Source of the DNA: Acidimicrobiales bacterium
GTDB taxonomy: Bacteria; Actinomycetota; Acidimicrobiia; Acidimicrobiales; Ilumatobacteraceae
Direction: 5' to 3'
Assembly: GCA_030832455.1 (NCBI GenBank)
Contig: JAURJB010000002.1
Location: forward strand, 1-63,694
DNA: 63,694 bases
The position numbers were made by a program, and so were the translations under genes. The notes below the pieces were generated by a model that made no database searches, had not been told where the DNA came from, and saw only the letters and a list, made by a program, of their open reading frames with translations. Shown here piece after piece: positions 16,895 to 27,597 of the stretch; the first letter of the stretch is position 1; each line of letters opens with the position of its first letter.

Positions 16895-18231
16895 ACAACG
16901 ACCTTTTGGCTATCACCCATGCCCGTGTCGTCACCGTTGATGAACATGGCACCGTCTTTGACGATGCAACCATTGTCGTCGACAACTCTGGTTGCATCCG
17001 TGATATTGCCACCGGAGATGTTGCACATACTGCGACAACGGTGATTAATGCACGAGGCGGCATCGTGATGCCAGGACTAGTCAATGCACATGCACATTTG
17101 GGGATGACACTGTTTCGAGGACTTGGCGATGACATGAACTTGGAAGATTTCCTTGCACGCTTGATGCCTGCAGAAATCAGCATCTTGAATCACGACGCAG
17201 TAGTTGCCGGAACCGAACTTGGTGCTCTCGAATCACTCCTCGGTGGAATCACCACCACACTCGACATGTACTACCTGCCTGACGCTGCACAACAAGTGGC
17301 AGAACGCAGTGGCATGCGTATTTTCTCTGCGCCGAATTTGCTCGAGTCTGACGGTCCAGAGCCACTGGCTTTTGATCAGCGAATGGAATGGTCAGAGCAA
17401 TGGTTGCAACAAGCACAGTCAGATGACAATGATCACCTCAATTGGCTCGCGCCTCACAGCACCTACCTACTAGGTGATTCACATCTTCGCCGGATTGCCG
17501 AATTAGCCCACACATACGGTGCTCATATTCATGTCCATGCCTCTGAAACCGTTGGCGAAATGAAACTTGTAGCCAACCGTCATCACGGTCGCACGCCGAT
17601 TCAGGTACTTGCTGACACCGATCTGCTCACAGATGCGGTTCTCGCACATGGCGTGCACCTCAGTGACGAAGACATTGAACTTATTGCCGATCACCATGCA
17701 TCGGTCACCCACTGCCCTGCCAGTAACCAAAAGCTTGCAAGTGGAACAGCGCGCATTATTGACCTGCATAAAGCAGGGGTAAACGTGGCTCTCGGAACAG
17801 ACGGCCCAGCTTCGGGGAACGACATGGATTTATGGCTTGCGATGCGACTTGCTGGATACGCGCAGAAGAACACATCTCACGATCCAACAGTGATGCCCGC
17901 ACTCGATGTTCTCCGCATGGCAACCATCAACGGCGCACGGGCATTGCACGTTGATCACCTCATTGGATCACTTGAAGTTGGCAAGGCTGCAGACATCTTG
18001 GTGCTTGACGCCGATTCGCCATCACTCACCCCCATCTTTGACCCGCATGTGGCAATTGTTGCGGCTGCTGGTCGAGCAGATGTCTCCTCAGTCATCGTTA
18101 ACGGGCGCTTAGTTGTCCACGAAAAACGTTCGCTCACCATTGACCACAAGGAAACCGTGCAACGAGTTCGCCAACTTGGCGGAAATGTGATGGCAGCAGT
18201 CGAAGAAGTCGAACGCGCCCGCGGCAAGTAG
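16891..18231 (+). CDS. Amidohydrolase, SAH/MTA or nucleoside deaminase type
   Basis: A 446-residue metal-dependent amidohydrolase. Metal and catalytic motifs: GLVNAHAHLGMTLFRG, IHVHASET, LAHGVHLSDED, HCPASNQKLASG and LGTDGPASGNDMDL. This ATZ/TRZ-like pattern fits 5'-methylthioadenosine/S-adenosylhomocysteine deaminase; a related aminohydrolase is possible. Coupling by ATGA to purine nucleoside phosphorylase supports deamination of adenosine-type compounds to inosine-type substrates for the phosphorylase (inference). Confidence 0.82.
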   Translation: MNNDLLAITHARVVTVDEHGTVFDDATIVVDNSGCIRDIATGDVAHTATTVINARGGIVMPGLVNAHAHLGMTLFRGLGDDMNLEDFLARLMPAEISILNHDAVVAGTELGALESLLGGITTTLDMYYLPDAAQQVAERSGMRIFSAPNLLESDGPEPLAFDQRMEWSEQWLQQAQSDDNDHLNWLAPHSTYLLGDSHLRRIAELAHTYGAHIHVHASETVGEMKLVANRHHGRTPIQVLADTDLLTDAVLAHGVHLSDEDIELIADHHASVTHCPASNQKLASGTARIIDLHKAGVNVALGTDGPASGNDMDLWLAMRLAGYAQKNTSHDPTVMPALDVLRMATINGARALHVDHLIGSLEVGKAADILVLDADSPSLTPIFDPHVAIVAAAGRADVSSVIVNGRLVVHEKRSLTIDHKETVQRVRQLGGNVMAAVEEVERARGK

Positions 18232-18247
18232 TTGTCGCCAACACAAC

Positions 18248-18253
18248 TAATGT
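18248..18253 (+). promoter_or_regulatory. Candidate leaderless -10 element (TAATGT)
   Basis: TAATGT (TANNNT) lies exactly six bases upstream of the cdd ATG at 18260, suggesting an additional leaderless promoter inside the nucleoside-salvage run. Confidence 0.45.
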
Positions 18254-18259
18254 GGCGTT

Positions 18260-18670
18260 ATGGCCACTCCTTCAATTGATTGGGCAGCACTTCGCAACGC
18301 TGCCAACGAAGCCGCAACGCGTGCATATGTCCCCTATTCACAGTTTCGAGTTGGCGCTGCAGCCCTCGTAGATAACGGCCGAATCATTTCTGGGTGCAAT
18401 GTCGAAAATGCATCGTATGGACTCACGCTATGCGCAGAGTGCGCAATGATCGGACAGCTGTTCATGGGTGGCGGTGGACGTTTGATCGCCGTGACGTGTG
18501 TGGGAAATGGCACGTACGTCACGCCATGTGGTCGATGCAGACAACTGTTATGGGAGCACGGTGGTGCGAACTTGCTTGTTGAAGTTGAGGGTGTACCAAC
18601 ACCGATGACGGTCTTGTTACCCGCCGCATTCCCCGAACATTCCAACTTTGAAAACCCTGCAGAGCAGTAG
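18260..18670 (+). CDS. cdd: Cytidine deaminase
   Basis: A 136-residue zinc enzyme. The motif CNVENASYGLTLCAECAMI carries the substrate-binding Asn-Glu and the catalytic CAE, and TPCGRCRQLLWE holds the two further zinc Cys. It converts cytidine and deoxycytidine to uridine and deoxyuridine. It follows the amidohydrolase by 28 bases and has its own candidate leaderless promoter; a PhyH-type gene follows after six bases. Confidence 0.96.
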   Translation: MATPSIDWAALRNAANEAATRAYVPYSQFRVGAAALVDNGRIISGCNVENASYGLTLCAECAMIGQLFMGGGGRLIAVTCVGNGTYVTPCGRCRQLLWEHGGANLLVEVEGVPTPMTVLLPAAFPEHSNFENPAEQ

Positions 18671-18676
18671 AACCAC

Positions 18677-19534
18677 ATGAACTCGATTCTCACAACACAA
18701 CAACTTGAGCAATACCATCGCGATGGATTCATCGTGCTACCAAATTTTGCAAGTGACGAAGAGTGTTTAGCACTCCGTGAACGCGCACTCCAGTTAGCCA
18801 AAGAACATGTGCCGTCTCCCGAGCAAGCAACTATTTTCACAGCTGATTCCAATGCAAAACACGCTGCTGATCAATATTTTTTGTCGAGTGGAGACAAAAT
18901 CCGTTGCTTCTTTGAAAAAGACGCCTTTGATGAACACGGCACGCTTCGCGACGAAGCACATTTGTGCCTGAACAAGCTCGGCCATGCCATGCATGACCTT
19001 GACCCACAGTTCAGCAGATTTAGCCACACCGAGAAGCTCGCAACCGTTGCCAAGCAAATTGGTATGACCGAACCAAAACTGTTGCAAAGCATGTACATCT
19101 TTAAGCAACCACGCATTGGTGGCGAAGTAAATTGCCACACCGATCACACGTTCTTATGGACTGAACCTCAATCAGTTGTTGGTTTTTGGTTCGCCATTGA
19201 TGATGCAACAACCGAAAACGGTTGTATGTGGGCCCTGCCTGGCGGGCACAACATTCCCGTTAAATCACGGTCGCGTGTTAACGCTGAGCGAACGGCAAGT
19301 TTCATGGAAGTGTTTGACGAAACTCCATACCCCACCGAAGGACTCGTTCCCCTTGAAGCAGAACGTGGAACACTAGTGCTGCTTAACGGAACGCTTCCTC
19401 ACTTAAGCGGACCAAACACCAGCGACAAGCCTCGGCATGCGTACACCCTTCATGCAATTGATGGAGTCGCGCAATACCCCCACGACAACTGGCTACAGCG
19501 ACCAAGCCTGGTGATGGCTGGATTTAACGATTAA
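18677..19534 (+). CDS. Phytanoyl-CoA dioxygenase (PhyH) family protein
   Basis: A 285-residue Fe(II)/2-oxoglutarate oxygenase. The iron ligands are H and D in NCHTDHTF (about residue 153) and the distal His in GTLPHLSGPN, with R in DKPRHAYTLH positioned for 2-oxoglutarate. The sequence most resembles the PHYHD1-like subgroup. It follows cdd by six bases but no shared chemistry is evident. The substrate is unknown. Confidence 0.85.
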   Translation: MNSILTTQQLEQYHRDGFIVLPNFASDEECLALRERALQLAKEHVPSPEQATIFTADSNAKHAADQYFLSSGDKIRCFFEKDAFDEHGTLRDEAHLCLNKLGHAMHDLDPQFSRFSHTEKLATVAKQIGMTEPKLLQSMYIFKQPRIGGEVNCHTDHTFLWTEPQSVVGFWFAIDDATTENGCMWALPGGHNIPVKSRSRVNAERTASFMEVFDETPYPTEGLVPLEAERGTLVLLNGTLPHLSGPNTSDKPRHAYTLHAIDGVAQYPHDNWLQRPSLVMAGFND

Positions 19535-19538
19535 TCAA

Positions 19539-21524
<1,986 letters not shown>

Positions 21525-21528
<4 letters not shown>

Positions 21529-22403
21529 CGCGACTGATCTTCAACCGTGGCCGAAAGCCACCAATGGCTTTTGTTCACTCGTTTCATCGGTTTTACCAGC
21601 ACTCCTGACGTGCGCACTGTTCGTGCCTGTTTAGATGAATGGTGTACGACAATATTCGTTAAGCGTTTTCCTTGTGGTGCATGCTGTGCAACATAGGCAA
21701 GCACGTCATCGGGGTTAAGTCGATTTGCTTGCCATCCAAGACGTGTTGACCACCGTGTGACAGCAAAACGCTTTCCGATAACAGGAAGCAACCACAACTT
21801 GCGCATAGCAACCCCGAGTGGAAGCAGCAAAGCATCGGCGGGAACCCACGTTCGATAGTTCAGCAACACGGTTCCACCGCTTCGGGTTACACGCATTGCT
21901 TCGGTCGTCAGGGAGAGCGCATCGGTTTTTTCGCAGTGTTGCAAGGTGATGTACGAAAACGCAATATCAACACAGCTGTCGGGCAGCTGCAGTGATCGAC
22001 CATCAACGACATGACACTTACGAAGTTTTGCGATGTCTCCGTGACGGCCAACGGTTTCATGGCAACGTTCCAAGAAGGCTGCATCAACATCGGCGGCAAT
22101 AACAGAAAAACACTGCTTTGTAAATGCGGAGGTCATTCTGCCAATTCCGCTACCGATTTCGAGCAACGTCTTATTCGCGAGGACATCGGGACCAAAGCCA
22201 AACTGCTTCATATACCGACGTACTTCCGCATCACCGGTTTGCACGAACTCGGCAAGTGTCAGTTTTGAACCGGTTTCGTTATTAAACACCCAACCCGTTT
22301 GTCGGACGACTTCATCGGCGTTACTGCTCGCTTCGCTGCGATTGCCGGCGCTCTTCCAGGGAGTGAACTGGGTGCGCCAGGTTGGTTTTGTGTCGTGTGC
22401 CAT
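21525..22403 (-). CDS. Class I SAM-dependent methyltransferase inside the lysC operon
   Basis: A 292-residue methyltransferase with motif I LLEIGSGIGRMT, an acidic AADVD and the post-motif FSYITLQHC. A helical insert with LLPLGVAMRKLWLLP follows, as in methyltransferases acting on lipids or natural products, so membrane association is possible. It begins 20 bases after lysC and is coupled to the dehydratase gene by ATGA. The substrate is unknown, and nothing links it to aspartate metabolism except position. Confidence 0.8.
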
Positions 22404-22423
22404 CGCACCGACAAACTTAGTTG

Positions 22424-23686
22424 CTACTTCCTGTCGGGAAGTGGAGCGGAATAATCTTCTCCGCTATCAAGATCAAACGCGGTATGCAGTGCACGAACTG
22501 CTTTTTCCAACTCCGAACGATCTACTACAACCGAAATTCTGATGGTGCTCGTTGAGATCATCTCAATGTTGACTCCGTTATCGGCGAGTACACGGAACAT
22601 TTTTGCTGCAATTCCAGGACTTGACTTCATTCCTGCACCAACAAGTGAAAGCTTGACAATGTTGTCGTCTTCATTAATTCCTGTAGCTCCGACTTCTTCA
22701 CCAACCATTTTCAGGATTGGTTCTGCCGTCTTGATATCTCCAACAGGCAATGTGAATGAAATATCAGTGGTTCCATCAATTGATGTGTTCTGAACAATCA
22801 TGTCAACGTTGACATTTGCTGCAGCAAGTGACTCAAACAACAATGCAGACACTCCTGGGCGGTCAGGCACGCCGAGCAAGGTCATCTTTGCCTCGCCAAC
22901 ATCGTGCACTACTCCAGAAATAATTGGTTCTTCCATCTTTCGTTTCCTCTCCTCATCTACACCCCGTACCCACGTGCCTTCTTCCCACGTAAAACTTGAC
23001 CGAACATGAATTGGCACATTGTGGTTACGTGCAAATTCAACCGAACGTAATGCAAGAACCTTGCTTCCTGCACCTGCCATTTCCAGCATTTCATCAAAAC
23101 TCAACACAGCAAGTTTGCGAGCCTGCGGAACAAGACGTGGGTCGGCACTAAACACACCCGTTACATCGGTGTAAATCTCGCATGCATCTGCCTTGAGTGC
23201 TGCTGCTAGCGCAACTGCAGTCGTATCGCTGCCGCCTCGACCAAGCGTGGTGATTTCGCGTTCGGTGCTGACTCCTTGAAAACCAGCGACCACCGCAACT
23301 TTTCCTGCTGCTAACGCTTCGCGTACTCGATCACCCTTAATCTCAAGAATCTTTGCCTTCGTGTGCGATGTATCAGTGATGATTCCCACTTGGCTGCCCG
23401 TAAAGCTCATTGCGTCGCAACCCACGTCATGCAGCGCCATACACAACAGTGACATTGAAATCCGCTCACCGGTAGTCAGCAACATGTCCATCTCTCGCCC
23501 TTGCGGATTGCTAGAGACTTGACGCGCTAGTTCAACCAAATTGTCAGTCGCTTTGCCCATTGCTGAAACAACCGCGACGACGTCAATCCCTTTGACACGC
23601 ATAGCAGCGATATGTTTTGCGACATTGCGCATCCGATCTGGGTCGGCTACTGATGTGCCACCATATTTTTGAACGATCATTACCAC
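22424..23686 (-). CDS. lysC: Aspartate kinase
   Basis: A 420-residue aspartokinase. The N-terminus VQKYGGTSVADPDR is the ATP-binding signature; LGRGGSDTTAVALAAAL and the two C-terminal ACT repeats (MTLLGVPDRPGVSALL and LVGAGMKSSPGIAAKMF) are intact, so feedback inhibition by lysine and/or threonine is expected. It is first of the four-gene leftward operon. The GTG at 23686 gives the family's usual first residue; ATG two codons on is the alternative. Confidence 0.96.
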   Translation of the reverse strand: MVMIVQKYGGTSVADPDRMRNVAKHIAAMRVKGIDVVAVVSAMGKATDNLVELARQVSSNPQGREMDMLLTTGERISMSLLCMALHDVGCDAMSFTGSQVGIITDTSHTKAKILEIKGDRVREALAAGKVAVVAGFQGVSTEREITTLGRGGSDTTAVALAAALKADACEIYTDVTGVFSADPRLVPQARKLAVLSFDEMLEMAGAGSKVLALRSVEFARNHNVPIHVRSSFTWEEGTWVRGVDEERKRKMEEPIISGVVHDVGEAKMTLLGVPDRPGVSALLFESLAAANVNVDMIVQNTSIDGTTDISFTLPVGDIKTAEPILKMVGEEVGATGINEDDNIVKLSLVGAGMKSSPGIAAKMFRVLADNGVNIEMISTSTIRISVVVDRSELEKAVRALHTAFDLDSGEDYSAPLPDRK

Positions 23687-23729
23687 AGGCTCTTTACGCT
23701 ACAAGGCGCGCGGGTAACCTGTATAAATC

Positions 23730-24539
23730 ATGGGAACTGACAAGCGAAACCGCAAAAAAGAAAACCGCCGCCAACGACTTGACTACTTGGCAAAGCAACA
23801 GCACCGTCGCCGCACACGTAAACGAATCACTCGGCTCGTCATTGTCATCGCGGCCATCGTCGGAGTCACCTTTATTATCTGGGTCTCACGAGGAGACGAT
23901 GCTGTCACTTCCACCGACACCACTCCAAGCACGCAAACCAATCAAGTAACTGAGGGTGCTGCAATCACCGGTGAAACGCCATGTCCTGCCATCGATGGAA
24001 CAAGTGAGCGCGCAGCATCGTTCGAGAATGCGCCACCAAATTGTTTAGAGGATGGCACGTTGTATTCAGCCGTTGTTACAACGAACAAGGGCGAGTTCAC
24101 CATTGCACTCAATTCCGAAACGGCCCCTCTGGCGGTCAACAGCTTTGTCACACTTGCCCGTTATCAATACTTCGATAACACACAATGCCACCGGGCAATC
24201 CCTGAATTTGTTGTGCAGTGCGGTGACCCCACAGCAACGGGAAGCGGCGGACCCGGTTACTCATTTGCCGATGAACTTCCTCAGGAAGGCGAATACGTCA
24301 TTGGATCCATCGCAATGGCGAATTCAGGGCCAGACACCAACGGCAGTCAGTTTTTCATCATCACCGGCGAACAAGGCGTAACTCTGCCACCGAGTTACAC
24401 ACTGTTTGGGCAGGTAACTGATGGTCTTGACACCACCGTTCCCGCGTTGAACGCTGCTGCCAACCCCGATCCTGCCGCCAACGGTGTCCCACCGCTCGAA
24501 ACACTCACCATTGTGAGCGTCAAAATAATCGAGAATTAG
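23730..24539 (+). CDS. Membrane-anchored cyclophilin-type peptidyl-prolyl isomerase
   Basis: A 269-residue protein: a basic cytoplasmic head, one transmembrane helix (LVIVIAAIVGVTFIIWV, about residues 36-52), a Ser/Thr linker, then a cyclophilin domain. Motifs are FDNTQCHRAIPEFVVQCGD, PGYSFADE and SIAMANSGPDTNGSQFFI. It is probably an extracytoplasmic folding catalyst. TAACCT lies nine bases before the ATG, which may be its promoter. Confidence 0.92.
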   Translation: MGTDKRNRKKENRRQRLDYLAKQQHRRRTRKRITRLVIVIAAIVGVTFIIWVSRGDDAVTSTDTTPSTQTNQVTEGAAITGETPCPAIDGTSERAASFENAPPNCLEDGTLYSAVVTTNKGEFTIALNSETAPLAVNSFVTLARYQYFDNTQCHRAIPEFVVQCGDPTATGSGGPGYSFADELPQEGEYVIGSIAMANSGPDTNGSQFFIITGEQGVTLPPSYTLFGQVTDGLDTTVPALNAAANPDPAANGVPPLETLTIVSVKIIEN

Positions 24540-24546
24540 CGATCGG

Positions 24547-25164
24547 TTAACGGTTCGTTGGCAACGGACCGTGCAAAATCACCGTGCCATCAGTTGACCA
24601 TTTTTGTTCATTGCGGATTAGCGCTGCACCTGTTGGAATTTCTGCAACAGAAGTATTAGCTAAACCAAGCGTTCGATGTAAACGATCGTCGCTCCACTTT
24701 TCCGATTCTGTGATCACTGCAATTCCTTGAACGAGTCCTAGACCGAGTGCAAAAGCACCACCACGTGGATCAACCATTGGATCACACATTGCCGCAGCGC
24801 TGCCTGCGTTTGCCACAACACATTGATGGTTCGCTACAGCCGAGAACACCACGGTGTCTTTCAGCGTTGAGCGTAAATGAATGGGTGAATCACCCACGAC
24901 ATAGACCGAGCCCGCATCAGCAACAATCTGCGCAAACGACTCTTCTCGCGCATCTGCACGTGTATACACCGCACAAATCTTTATGGTCGCACCTAACCTC
25001 TTGGCCCAGGCTTGGCAATCAGCAATCAACTCGTCCGGATTTTCAAATGCCTCTGCAGTGGGCAGGACTGCCACATAACCCGGATACTCCGCCAACACCC
25101 GACTGTCTAATTCATCATTGGCAGTGAACGCTCCACCACCTTGAAGAATTATTTGCTGTGCCAT
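24547..25164 (-). CDS. Peptidase S51-like (type 1 amidotransferase-fold) protein
   Basis: A 205-residue protein starting IILQGGGAF. Segments YVAVLPTAEAFENPDELI, SVYVVGDSPIHLRSTLKD and VVANAGSAAAMCDPMVDPRG fit the S51 dipeptidase E/cyanophycinase fold, with GSAAAM at the nucleophile-elbow position. The catalytic Ser-His-Glu set is not certain by eye, so it may not be active. I use ATG 25164, giving a more typical N-terminus than an upstream GTG-type start at 25182. Twenty bases after the phosphatase gene on the same strand. Confidence 0.7.
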   Translation of the reverse strand: MAQQIILQGGGAFTANDELDSRVLAEYPGYVAVLPTAEAFENPDELIADCQAWAKRLGATIKICAVYTRADAREESFAQIVADAGSVYVVGDSPIHLRSTLKDTVVFSAVANHQCVVANAGSAAAMCDPMVDPRGGAFALGLGLVQGIAVITESEKWSDDRLHRTLGLANTSVAEIPTGAALIRNEQKWSTDGTVILHGPLPTNR

Positions 25165-25184
25165 AACTGCCGAAGTTACCACTT

Positions 25185-25967
25185 TTATTCAACAAGTAGA
25201 CGCGAAAGATCTTTCAATTCCTCCTCGGTAACGCCCAATGATCGAACATAATTCCGCACTGAGCCATGCCCTGCAACCAAATCGTTCAGTACAACTTGCA
25301 TTGCTTGCGGTTCTGCAGCCAAATACACCGGATTAATTGAGGTCCAACGGTTAGCCATCTCAACATGATGTTGCTGTGCCCAGATAATCGTGCGTTCGAT
25401 TGCTTGCTTTGTTAACCCATAGTCGCCGCAAATGATTTCGTCGCTTACTCCAACTGACGACAGAATGAGCGCGGCAAGTACCCCGGTGCGATCTTTGCCC
25501 GCTGCACAATGAAACACTGCTGGAACATTTGCTTGATTGCTAAGGATCCGTATTGCAAGTGCAAACTTGTCTGGCCCAATTGCCAAAAGATCCCGATAAC
25601 CCCACACCAAGAATTCAACGGGGTCATCAATTTGTGGAGTTTCCTTAGAATCAGACCACGTCGCATCAACGATTGATACATGGTGGAAATCGACTTCAAT
25701 CGTTTCGAGTGGAAAGATCCCTTGTTCCCGTTGTTCTCGTTTCGTGCGCAGGTCGATAACAGACTTCAGATTTAGATCTCGAACAATTTGGATATCCGAG
25801 TCACCCCTCAGGCGATGAAGACCGTCCGAGCGAAACAGTGTGCGCCACTTCGTCACGCCACCGTCGCTCGTTGGATACCCCCCTAAGTCGCGAAAGTTGT
25901 GGACTCTCTCCATCTCTATTCGGCGGTCGCGGTGTTCAATTTCAGCCTGGAATGGGTACGTAGACAC
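25185..25967 (-). CDS. Tyrosine-protein phosphatase (PTP/DSP-like)
   Basis: A 260-residue phosphatase related to the mycobacterial PtpB group. The early NFRDLGGYP segment, SVIDLRTKREQ and the CX5R loop FHCAAGKDRTGV (Cys then Arg) are clear, giving a cysteine-phosphate mechanism. The start is uncertain: GTG at 25967 gives a natural run-in to NFRDLGGYP, ATG at 25913 is shorter, and ATG at 26057 would abut the divergent gene by two bases. It is upstream of the S51-like gene in a probable two-gene unit. Confidence 0.8.
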   Translation of the reverse strand: MSTYPFQAEIEHRDRRIEMERVHNFRDLGGYPTSDGGVTKWRTLFRSDGLHRLRGDSDIQIVRDLNLKSVIDLRTKREQREQGIFPLETIEVDFHHVSIVDATWSDSKETPQIDDPVEFLVWGYRDLLAIGPDKFALAIRILSNQANVPAVFHCAAGKDRTGVLAALILSSVGVSDEIICGDYGLTKQAIERTIIWAQQHHVEMANRWTSINPVYLAAEPQAMQVVLNDLVAGHGSVRNYVRSLGVTEEELKDLSRLLVE

Positions 25968-26059
25968 TGCAGTAAACCTAGTGACCTCCAGCAACCGTGG
26001 GCCATCGCTGGGGTTACCAGTTGGTAAACAACCACCCAACATGAGTACGGTTTCCATCC

Positions 26060-26917
26060 ATGACTTCTCAACAAATTCAACTTGTCGGTGTGTGCGGTTC
26101 CGGAATCATGGGTGCTGGTCTTGCCGAAGTCGTGGCTCGTGCAGGTGTCGACGTAGTCGTTCGCTCACGAACACTTGATGGCGCAAAACAAATGCTGACG
26201 ACAATCGAAAAGAACCTGGATAAGCAGGTTGCGAAAGAGAAGATGACAGTTGAGCAACGCAATGAAGTGTTGTCGCATATTCAAATTACTGATTCCTTGC
26301 AGGATCTTGCTCAATGTGACCTCGTTATTGAATCAATTATTGAGGAGCTCGCACCAAAACAAGCACTGTTTAAAGAATTAGATGCAATTGTCAAAGCCGA
26401 CGCCATTCTGGCGACAAACACCAGCACGCTCGCTGTAGTCAAGATGGCACAAGCAACTAACCGCCCAGACAAAGTATGTGGCATCCACTTTTTCAATCCC
26501 GCAGTTGTCATGCCACTCGTCGAAGTTATTCGCCCAGTCACTGCAAGCGACTCAACCATTGAACGGGCAAATGAATTTGTTGCGTTGTGCAAAAAGGATC
26601 CCGTGCAGGTGCTCGACCGTGCGGGATTCATTGTTAATGCGTTGCTCTTTCCGTACCTCAATAACGCAGTAAAAATGCTGGAGGCTGGTACGGCCAACAT
26701 GGAAGATATTGATACCGCGATGAAGGGCGGTTGTAATTTCCCAATGGGCCCATTTGCCTTGCTCGACCTTGTTGGATTGGATACTTCTGTTTCGATTCTT
26801 GATGCGCTGTACGCCGAATTCAAAGATGAGAACTTTGTTCCTGCAAAAACTCTGCGCGATTTATTGGCCGCAGGAAAACTTGGACGCAAGACCAAACAAG
26901 GGTTCTTTAGCTACTAA
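26060..26917 (+). CDS. 3-hydroxybutyryl-CoA dehydrogenase
   Basis: A 285-residue NAD(P)-dependent 3-hydroxyacyl-CoA dehydrogenase. The Rossmann motif is VGVCGSGIMGAGLAEV; ATNTSTLAV, GIHFFNPAVVMPLVEV and RAGFIVNALLFPYLN (His/Asn active site region) follow, and the length is typical. It interconverts 3-hydroxybutyryl-CoA and acetoacetyl-CoA. Five bases separate it from aat and the ethylmalonyl-CoA mutase-like gene lies next, hinting at shared acyl-CoA metabolism. Confidence 0.92.
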   Translation: MTSQQIQLVGVCGSGIMGAGLAEVVARAGVDVVVRSRTLDGAKQMLTTIEKNLDKQVAKEKMTVEQRNEVLSHIQITDSLQDLAQCDLVIESIIEELAPKQALFKELDAIVKADAILATNTSTLAVVKMAQATNRPDKVCGIHFFNPAVVMPLVEVIRPVTASDSTIERANEFVALCKKDPVQVLDRAGFIVNALLFPYLNNAVKMLEAGTANMEDIDTAMKGGCNFPMGPFALLDLVGLDTSVSILDALYAEFKDENFVPAKTLRDLLAAGKLGRKTKQGFFSY

Positions 26918-26922
26918 TCACA

Positions 26923-27588
26923 ATGTGGGACGACACTCCGCAACCACTTGCAGATTGTCGTTGGCAATTTCCCTCACCTAGTGAATGGCCACAAAGCGAC
27001 CTTGTAGGTCGTGGAGCAGATCTTCGCCCGGAAACACTTATCCACGCTTACATGAGTGGAATATTTCCTATGACTTCGCAACGTGCACGAAGTGAAGATG
27101 ACATTGCGTGGTGGTCTCCGTTGCAGCGCGGAATCATTCCACTTGATGGGCTGCACGTATCACGCTCAATGCGTCGAAGCAGCCGTGAATACCGCGTCAA
27201 GATTGACACGTGTTTTGAACAGGTGATGCGTGGATGCGCGTCACACAAGCGGCCCGGTGGATGGATCAATGAGTCATTCATTGATGCGTACCGTGAACTT
27301 CACAACCTGGGATGGGCACACAGCATTGAAACCTTTAACGAAGAAGGCGCACTCGTTGGTGGCCTTTATGGTGTTCGTGTTGGTCGTCTGTTTGCTGGTG
27401 AGTCAATGTTTCACCTGGCGCGCGATGCATCAAAAGTTGCTCTGATGCACCTTGTTGACATCATGATCACAAGCAACATGACACTCCTTGATGTTCAATG
27501 GCTTACTCCCCACCTTGAGTCACTTGGAGCACACGAGATACGGCGTTCTGACTACCTGGGTCGCCTTTCCAAGGCCCTCAACCCGTAA
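26923..27588 (+). CDS. aat: Leucyl/phenylalanyl-tRNA-protein transferase
   Basis: A 221-residue Aat, which adds Leu or Phe to N-terminal Arg or Lys of proteins for the ClpS/ClpAP N-end rule. Family motifs are SGIFPM (about residues 45-50), WWSPLQRGIIPLDG, GGLYGVRVGRLFAGESMF and LLDVQWLTPHLESLGA. It follows the dehydrogenase by five bases. No ClpS gene is in the window. Confidence 0.94.
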   Translation: MWDDTPQPLADCRWQFPSPSEWPQSDLVGRGADLRPETLIHAYMSGIFPMTSQRARSEDDIAWWSPLQRGIIPLDGLHVSRSMRRSSREYRVKIDTCFEQVMRGCASHKRPGGWINESFIDAYRELHNLGWAHSIETFNEEGALVGGLYGVRVGRLFAGESMFHLARDASKVALMHLVDIMITSNMTLLDVQWLTPHLESLGAHEIRRSDYLGRLSKALNP

Positions 27589-27591
27589 CCT
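27586..27591 (+). promoter_or_regulatory. Candidate leaderless -10 element (TAACCT)
   Basis: TAACCT (TANNNT) ends exactly six bases before the mutase ATG at 27598 and overlaps the aat stop codon. The mutase may therefore have its own leaderless promoter. Confidence 0.5.
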
Positions 27592-27597
27592 TGACCC

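Noticed and set aside
18232-18258. Hairpin-like CGCCA/TGGCG before cdd
   Set aside because: Only five clean pairs and no poly-T; it overlaps a plausible promoter and is not convincing.
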